This document shows, one piece after another, positions 6,450 through 9,998 of a DNA stretch of 9,998 bases. Source of the DNA: an uncultured Lachnospiraceae bacterium (GTDB lineage: Bacteria; Bacillota; Clostridia; Lachnospirales; Lachnospiraceae); assembly GCA_910589385.1 (NCBI GenBank), contig CAJUTU010000077.1, positions 1 to 9,998 on the forward strand. Reading direction: 5' to 3'. Each line of letters begins with the position of its first letter. Position 1 is the first letter of the stretch. Both the position numbers and the translations under genes were made by a program. The notes under the pieces were generated by a model, which worked only from the letters and a program-made list of their open reading frames with translations, was not told where the DNA came from and did not search any database.

Positions 6450-7259
6450 ATGCCCATTAATTCCGTAGAGCTTTGGCAGCATTTTGCCGAAAGTTTCCCG
6501 GAATATATTAAGGAAATTGCCGTTTCCCTGCTGCCGATCGCTGCATTCTTTGGGGCTTTTCAGGTGATATCCCTAAAACTGAAGAAAAAGACATTGTATA
6601 AAATTTTGATAGGTATTGCGGATACATATATCGGCCTGGTCCTGTTCCTGACCGGGGCAAATGTGGGATTTATGCCTGCCGGTAATTACCTGGGACAGAT
6701 GATCGCAGATCTTCCTTACTGCTTCATCTTGATCCCCATCGGTATGATCATTGGTTTTTTCATCGTAAAAGCAGAGTCCGCCGTCTATGTATTAATGGAA
6801 CAGGTGGAAGAAATCACCTCCGGCGCCATATCCGGAAAAGCTATGGGTCTGAGCATGTCGCTGGGCGTGGCCGCATCCGTAGGGATTGCCATGATCCGGG
6901 TACTGACCGGCATTTCCATCCTGTGGTTCATTGTACCAGGGTACATTATTGCAATTTGTTTATCATTCTTTGTACCTAAAATATTTACCGCCATCGCATT
7001 TGACTCCGGCGGCGTTGCCTCCGGTCCCATGACTGCAACGTTTCTGCTCCCCTTTGCCATGGGAGCCTGCCAGGCCGTGGGCGGCAATATTGTCCGGGAT
7101 GCATTCGGGATTGCGGCCATGGTAGCCATGACCCCGCTGATCGCCATTCAGATCCTTGGCGCAGTCTACAAGTACAAATCCAGGGCCGCAGAAATGGCGG
7201 AAGCAGTGCCTGCAGCTTATCTCGACCAATGGGGTGAGGATGACATTATTGAACTTTAA
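6450..7259 (+). CDS. DUF1538 family multi-spanning membrane protein, probable cation transporter
   Basis: This 269-residue inner-membrane protein belongs to DUF1538. Hydrophobic spans lie near 22-42, 52-70, 88-107, 131-150, 153-178, 193-212 and 218-240. The conserved family stretch is FDSGGVASGPMTA at 184-196, with a second typical element TGANVGFMPAG at 68-78. The polar tail (about 241-269) ends acidic. As I recall, a DUF1538 pair named UmpAB from Halomonas has been reported as a Na+(Li+,K+)/H+ antiporter; whether this single gene does the same is unknown. A PII-like protein follows 113 bases downstream, an arrangement pointing to a transporter with a soluble regulator. The start is uncertain: an in-frame TAG directly precedes the ATG at 6450 and no ribosome binding site is visible, so translation may be leaderless or weak. 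No second DUF1538 gene is present. Confidence 0.85.
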   Translation: MPINSVELWQHFAESFPEYIKEIAVSLLPIAAFFGAFQVISLKLKKKTLYKILIGIADTYIGLVLFLTGANVGFMPAGNYLGQMIADLPYCFILIPIGMIIGFFIVKAESAVYVLMEQVEEITSGAISGKAMGLSMSLGVAASVGIAMIRVLTGISILWFIVPGYIIAICLSFFVPKIFTAIAFDSGGVASGPMTATFLLPFAMGACQAVGGNIVRDAFGIAAMVAMTPLIAIQILGAVYKYKSRAAEMAEAVPAAYLDQWGEDDIIEL

Positions 7260-7313
7260 CCAGGTGTGCCTAAGACAGAACGATATCCTCGGACTCTGAT
7301 AGATTGCTGATCC

Positions 7314-7341
7314 TTGAACTATATATCATGTCTGTTATATG
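7314..7341 (+). promoter_or_regulatory. Possible promoter of the PII-like gene
   Basis: TTGAAC (7314-7319) and TATATG (7336-7341) are 16 bases apart in the gap after the DUF1538 gene. The match is moderate. I see no convincing terminator between the two genes, so read-through from upstream is equally likely. Confidence 0.3.
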
Positions 7342-7360
7342 TGCCGAACCACCCGGCAGA

Positions 7361-7365
7361 AAGGA
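7361..7365 (+). promoter_or_regulatory. Ribosome binding site deciding the PII-like start
   Basis: AAGGA lies 7 bases before the ATG at 7373. The reading frame stays open back to an ATG at 7304, but that stretch has no Shine-Dalgarno match and its translation does not look like PII sequence. Confidence 0.6.
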
Positions 7366-7372
7366 ATTTTTC

Positions 7373-8056
7373 ATGAATGAACTTTATATGATGGGGATCA
7401 TCACCAACCGTGGTATCCGGAATAAAATGATTCCTTTTTTTAAAGAAAATAATATCCATGTCACCCTCTCCACCAGGGGCGTTGGAACTGCTAACAGCAC
7501 GATCCTTGATTATCTGGGGATGGAAGCTACGGAAAAGACCGTTTACTTTGCGTTTGTCACGATGGAAACATGGAAAGTATTTAAAAAAGAACTTTACCAG
7601 AAAATGAAAATTGACATTGCCGGCAGAGGCATTGCATTTCTCATCCCAATGAGCAGCATCGGCGGTAAAAAAGCATTGCAGTATCTCACTATGGAGCAGG
7701 AAATGATTGTAGAGGAGGAGAGTACATTGAAGGACACAGAATTTGAACTTCTGATCACAATTGCAAACGGCGGACATATCGAGACGGTCATGGATGCTGC
7801 CAGAAGCGCTCATGCCCCCGGCGGCACGGTCATCCATGCCAAGGGAACCGGTATGGAACAGGCCAAAAGATTCTTAGGGATCTCTCTTGCGGAAGAGAAA
7901 GAAATGGTCTTTATCGTCGTCCGTTCCAGACAGAAAAATGAGATCATGCGCGCCATTACGGAAAAAGCCGGGACAGGAACTCCCGCCGGAGGAATCATCT
8001 TTTCGCTGCCTGTTACAGCTACGGCAGGGCTGAGGCTGTTGGAAACTGAGGATTAG
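7373..8056 (+). CDS. Tandem PII-like signalling protein
   Basis: This 227-residue cytoplasmic protein consists of two PII-like halves. Half 1 (about 3-108) has the opening strand ELYMMGIITNRG and the closing segment DIAGRGIAFLIPM at 81-93. Half 2 (about 122-220) has FELLITIANGGHIETVMDAA and AGTGTPAGGIIFSLPV at 199-214, which resembles the C-terminal loop and last strand of PII proteins (TG..GDGKIFV.PV). Classical PII proteins are about 112 residues and trimeric, so a two-in-one chain suggests a fused assembly. The T-loop regions are unlike GlnB, and no tyrosine in GlnB's uridylylation context is visible. Its place behind a DUF1538 membrane protein suggests that it senses a small ligand and controls that protein, as GlnK does AmtB; this is inference. 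The ATG at 7373 is chosen for AAGGA at the right spacing. The strong terminator just downstream ends the unit. Confidence 0.8.
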   Translation: MNELYMMGIITNRGIRNKMIPFFKENNIHVTLSTRGVGTANSTILDYLGMEATEKTVYFAFVTMETWKVFKKELYQKMKIDIAGRGIAFLIPMSSIGGKKALQYLTMEQEMIVEEESTLKDTEFELLITIANGGHIETVMDAARSAHAPGGTVIHAKGTGMEQAKRFLGISLAEEKEMVFIVVRSRQKNEIMRAITEKAGTGTPAGGIIFSLPVTATAGLRLLETED

Positions 8057-8087
8057 GAGCTTTTGCCGCTGTAGGGTTTTGGAAAGA

Positions 8088-8133
8088 AAAGCATCTGCCC
8101 CATGGAATCTGGAGCAGATGCTTTATTTTTTTT
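8088..8133 (+). terminator. Rho-independent terminator, probably bidirectional
   Basis: Fourteen-base arms (8088-8101 and 8111-8124) pair with one mismatch around a 9-base loop, the outer eleven pairs being perfect (AAAGCATCTGC with GCAGATGCTTT). Eight T residues follow at 8126-8133 on the plus strand. On the minus strand the stem is followed by TTTTCTTT, so it can also stop the convergent SecB-like transcript, whose stop codon at 8123-8125 lies at the edge of the stem. Confidence 0.9.
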
Positions 8134-8521
8134 CAAACATCCTGTTAATATTAAATGCCGGCAGAACCACACACTCCATTCCGGGCTGTGCTGTTAATAG
8201 AGAAACCTCGCTTCTCAAATATGGCATCAAAATGGCAACTGCATTTTTAGTAATCAGAGCATCTTTTAGTTCTTTTGTTACTGTATCGTCTTCTTCAATT
8301 GTGAAAAATCCCGTTAAACTGATTTCGAAAAAATACTCTTCTGGCTTATTCCCCTTTAATGTCAGTGTTATCTTATAAACTTCAGCATCCTGCCGCTGTG
8401 CGACATTAGACTGTATTTCTAATTCAAGTTCTTTATCTGAAGAAAATCCCACTCTCTTAAATTCAATAGTATCAAATACAATTTTATCTAAGTGCAATAC
8501 ACTTTGTATACCTCTATCCAT
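8123..8521 (-). CDS. Small SecB-like chaperone
   Basis: This 132-residue protein looks like a SecB-fold chaperone, somewhat shorter than the roughly 150-160 residues of E. coli SecB. Residues 47-78 give the central strands (EVYKITLTLKG, YFFEISLTGFFTIEE), and 92-127 give the most recognisable part: KNAVAILMPYLRSEVSLLTA, then QPGMECVVLPAFNIN. This parallels the family's ALFPYAR-x-LIS-x-LT helix and final LLLAPVNF strand. SecB holds clients unfolded. Most Firmicutes lack the canonical SecA-linked SecB, and solitary SecB-like proteins elsewhere act as chaperones of antitoxins (for example Rv1957) or in the CmdTAC phage-defence system. GAGG lies 7 bases before the ATG, and the gap to the preceding gene is only 16 bases, so it is the third gene of a cassette with two unknown partners. 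It is AT-rich compared with the first 8 kb. Its actual client is unknown. Confidence 0.72.
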   Translation of the reverse strand: MDRGIQSVLHLDKIVFDTIEFKRVGFSSDKELELEIQSNVAQRQDAEVYKITLTLKGNKPEEYFFEISLTGFFTIEEDDTVTKELKDALITKNAVAILMPYLRSEVSLLTAQPGMECVVLPAFNINRMFEKK

Positions 8522-8537
8522 AATAAAACCTCACATT

Positions 8538-9212
8538 TTATGCCGCCATATTAATGGTGGCATCACTATACCGGTTTTCCACCTTATTATAACTGGTCAG
8601 AAAAAATTTTTTCATAGCAGACTGTCCATAAAACTCATCTTTATCTAATACTATTGCAGATAATTGTTCTATATTTGCACAAAATGAATATCCTCCTAAA
8701 TCAATATAATCTCCAACTTTAACGCCGGATGTAATAAACAGATCGTCTATTACCGGATTGGTCAAATCTAATTCGTTTTCACTTATATGAAAATATTTAT
8801 TACTAAAGTATTCATTGTCAAATGCTTCCACATATGACCTTATCTCCTCGGTTAAAATCTGAAAATAAGCATTTTCTTCCGGTAAAACCGAACGTTCTAT
8901 GCAATCAATTGTTCTCCTTGTCACTTTATCAAAAGAAATTTCTTCACCAGAAACAATCTCCCAATATTCATTATGCGTTAAATAGACATCTCTCATTGTA
9001 ATCTTTCCATGTAACAGCTTATACACATCTGCAAGCGATAATTTTTCTATGACATAGGTTAACTCTTCCATATCCGTACACAATGCAATATAAAACTGCT
9101 CCTCATTCTTGCATAGAAAAAATATAGGAACATCGTTATAGTCCACCAGCACCTGCTCTAAATATAATCCTTTATTTTCGATGTAAAAACATAATTCTTT
9201 CTTCATATCCAT
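8538..9212 (-). CDS. Unknown 224-residue protein, second gene of the SecB-like cassette
   Basis: I cannot assign a function; the sequence vaguely recalls a DUF6575-type protein, but I am not sure. It appears soluble: no signal peptide or membrane span is seen. An N-terminal strand-rich part (about 4-57, LYLEQVLVDYNDVPIFFLC and EQFYIALCTDMEELTYV) is followed by a helical, acidic middle (58-140) and a second strand-rich part (about 155-190, VKVGDYIDLGGYSFCANIE). The pI looks acidic. Its ATG overlaps the stop of the preceding gene as TAATG, so the two are translationally coupled. A second ATG at 9206 is better spaced from GAGGG and may be the true start. Its opening KKELC recurs at the same position in the preceding gene's product. 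The downstream gene is the SecB-like chaperone, which makes this protein a candidate client or antitoxin by position only. Confidence 0.65.
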   Translation of the reverse strand: MDMKKELCFYIENKGLYLEQVLVDYNDVPIFFLCKNEEQFYIALCTDMEELTYVIEKLSLADVYKLLHGKITMRDVYLTHNEYWEIVSGEEISFDKVTRRTIDCIERSVLPEENAYFQILTEEIRSYVEAFDNEYFSNKYFHISENELDLTNPVIDDLFITSGVKVGDYIDLGGYSFCANIEQLSAIVLDKDEFYGQSAMKKFFLTSYNKVENRYSDATINMAA

Positions 9213-9658
9213 TAACCCTCATCTAATTGAAACCCACTGACATCTGCATCTTCATAAAGCCACCAACATACATGCTGTGTCTCTTCCGTAGTTTTTTGAG
9301 GGCCTCCTTCCTTATAAACATATCCTACCGCCATTTTTTTATTTGGATTAGGAAATTTCATTTTTTGTTCTACGATTTCTCTTTTAAGAAAACTGAAAAC
9401 ACCATAATATTCCGGATCTTTTCTAAAATCCTTTTTTACTCCCCGTGGAGTAATTGGTTTTTTATTTAATTCATAATATGATTTAAAATCTTCTAAAGTG
9501 ATTTCATGACAGTCATCGGCCTTACGTTCTACAGCTCTGTATGTTCGTAATGTTTCATAATCAAACAAAGCTGTTTCCGGTAACTCAATCTCATTATTTA
9601 ACAATTTTTCTCTTAGAACAACAGGAAATTTCAGACATAACTCTTTTTTTATCTTCAT
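9212..9658 (-). CDS. Unknown 148-residue protein, first gene of the SecB-like cassette
   Basis: No family is recognised. The protein is small, soluble and highly charged. Visible landmarks are an arginine-containing strand (TLRTYRAVER, 36-45), an acidic stretch (CHEITLEDFKSYYE, 50-63), a basic patch (ITPRGVKKDFRKDPEYYGV, 69-87), KKMAVGYVYKEGGP at 107-120 and a tryptophan pair at HVCWWLYEDADV (129-140). YRAV followed by YYGV and late glutamates loosely recalls ADP-ribosyltransferase layouts, but this is too weak to call. The start at 9658 is chosen because TGGAGG lies 6 bases before it; an open frame extends to 9703 without such a site. An extended -10 promoter lies about 75 bases upstream. 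The stop overlaps the next gene's ATG by one base. As first gene of the cassette it could be the effector, but nothing in the sequence proves that. Confidence 0.65.
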   Translation of the reverse strand: MKIKKELCLKFPVVLREKLLNNEIELPETALFDYETLRTYRAVERKADDCHEITLEDFKSYYELNKKPITPRGVKKDFRKDPEYYGVFSFLKREIVEQKMKFPNPNKKMAVGYVYKEGGPQKTTEETQHVCWWLYEDADVSGFQLDEG

Positions 9659-9664
9659 GTGCAG

Positions 9665-9670
9665 CCTCCA
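9665..9670 (-). promoter_or_regulatory. Ribosome binding site deciding the first cassette gene's start
   Basis: TGGAGG on the minus strand lies 6 bases before the ATG at 9658. It would lie within the coding region if the earlier ATG at 9703 were used. Confidence 0.7.
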
Positions 9671-9732
9671 TCTTGTGACAATTGAACGCAAGAACACCCC
9701 CAATTATCAATATAATCCATGAAAGCACTATT

Positions 9733-9741
9733 ATTATAGCA
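9733..9741 (-). promoter_or_regulatory. Extended -10 promoter of the three-gene cassette
   Basis: On the minus strand this reads TGCTATAAT: a perfect -10 with the TG dinucleotide one base upstream, the extended -10 form. No good -35 is seen, which is tolerable for extended -10 promoters. Transcription would start near 9726, leaving about 68 bases before the ATG at 9658. Confidence 0.55.
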
Positions 9742-9908
9742 TAGAATCCTTTCCAAAAACAGTCTTGATAAATCACAAAATTTATGATAATATATGCAAC
9801 CTTAGTATTGCCTGATAAATCATATGATATTCTTTTTACATTTATCCCTTCCCAAACGTCACAATGCCCATATCACTTATCAGTGTTATCATACAAAAAA
9901 TTCCACAA

Positions 9909-9998
9909 CTAATAGATTTCTCCCAAATAATACTTTACAAATTTTTCCACCTGTGCGGTTGGGATATGAAAAATAACATTATTCGTGACGGAAGTAAA
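9909..9998 (-). CDS. C-terminal end of an unidentified gene cut by the window edge
   Basis: Read from the edge on the minus strand, an open frame of 29 codons ends in TAG at 9909-9911. The translation (TNNVIFHIPTAQVEKFVKYYL near the end) has the balanced composition and amphipathic pattern of a real protein tail. The family cannot be told from so little. The 250 bases between this stop and the next ATG are very AT-rich and hold the cassette promoter, a weak 8-base imperfect hairpin near 9873-9892 and no clear terminator. Confidence 0.5.
   Translation of the reverse strand, partial: FTSVTNNVIFHIPTAQVEKFVKYYLGEIY

Noticed and set aside
7304..7372. N-terminal extension of the PII-like protein
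   Set aside because: No ribosome binding site precedes the ATG at 7304, the stretch overlaps a candidate promoter, and PII homology begins at the ATG at 7373.
9594..9776. Minus-strand frame of 60 codons with a hydrophobic stretch (FYAIIIVLSWIILIIGGVLAF)
   Set aside because: It starts with GTG without a ribosome binding site, contains the extended -10 promoter of the cassette, and overlaps the first cassette gene by 65 bases.

Overview
The window looks like the chromosome of an anaerobic gut-type Firmicute, most likely in or near the Lachnospiraceae. The gene families point that way: a clostridial-type siroheme nitrite/sulfite reductase, a MEMO/AMMECR1 fusion, a UvrX-like Y-family polymerase paired with a YolD-like protein, and DUF1538 next to a PII-like protein. 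Ribosome binding sites are strong and of GGAGG type. Base composition is moderate over the first 8 kb and visibly more AT-rich after about position 8120. This assignment is inference from gene content; no rRNA or tRNA is present to confirm it.

Region 1 (58-6294, all minus strand). Read from its 5' end, the run starts with a DEDDh exonuclease fused to a topoisomerase-type zinc ribbon. A Y-family translesion polymerase follows and overlaps a YolD-like gene by 4 bases. That gene overlaps a MEMO-AMMECR1 fusion (AmmeMemoRadiSam proteins B and A) by 16 bases. Next comes the third AmmeMemoRadiSam component, the radical SAM protein, which has lost its entire catalytic centre in an apparently in-frame internal deletion. 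Last is a nitrite/sulfite reductase in which one of the four usual active-site basic residues is a cysteine. A promoter candidate lies upstream of the exonuclease, and a degenerate LexA-like site lies upstream of the polymerase.

Region 2 (6450-8133, plus strand). A DUF1538 multi-spanning membrane protein is followed by a protein made of two tandem PII-like halves, a probable transporter and its soluble regulator. A strong intrinsic terminator closes this unit and also serves the convergent unit opposite.

Region 3 (8123-9998, minus strand). This AT-rich block holds a compact three-gene cassette: a 148-residue protein of unknown family, a 224-residue protein of unknown family, and a small SecB-like chaperone. 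An extended -10 promoter sits in front of it. The 3' end of another unidentified gene enters at the window edge. The SecB-like chaperone behind two unknown partners resembles the layout of chaperone-controlled toxin-antitoxin modules and is the best candidate here for an undescribed system. The toxin-antitoxin reading is inference, because neither partner was recognised.
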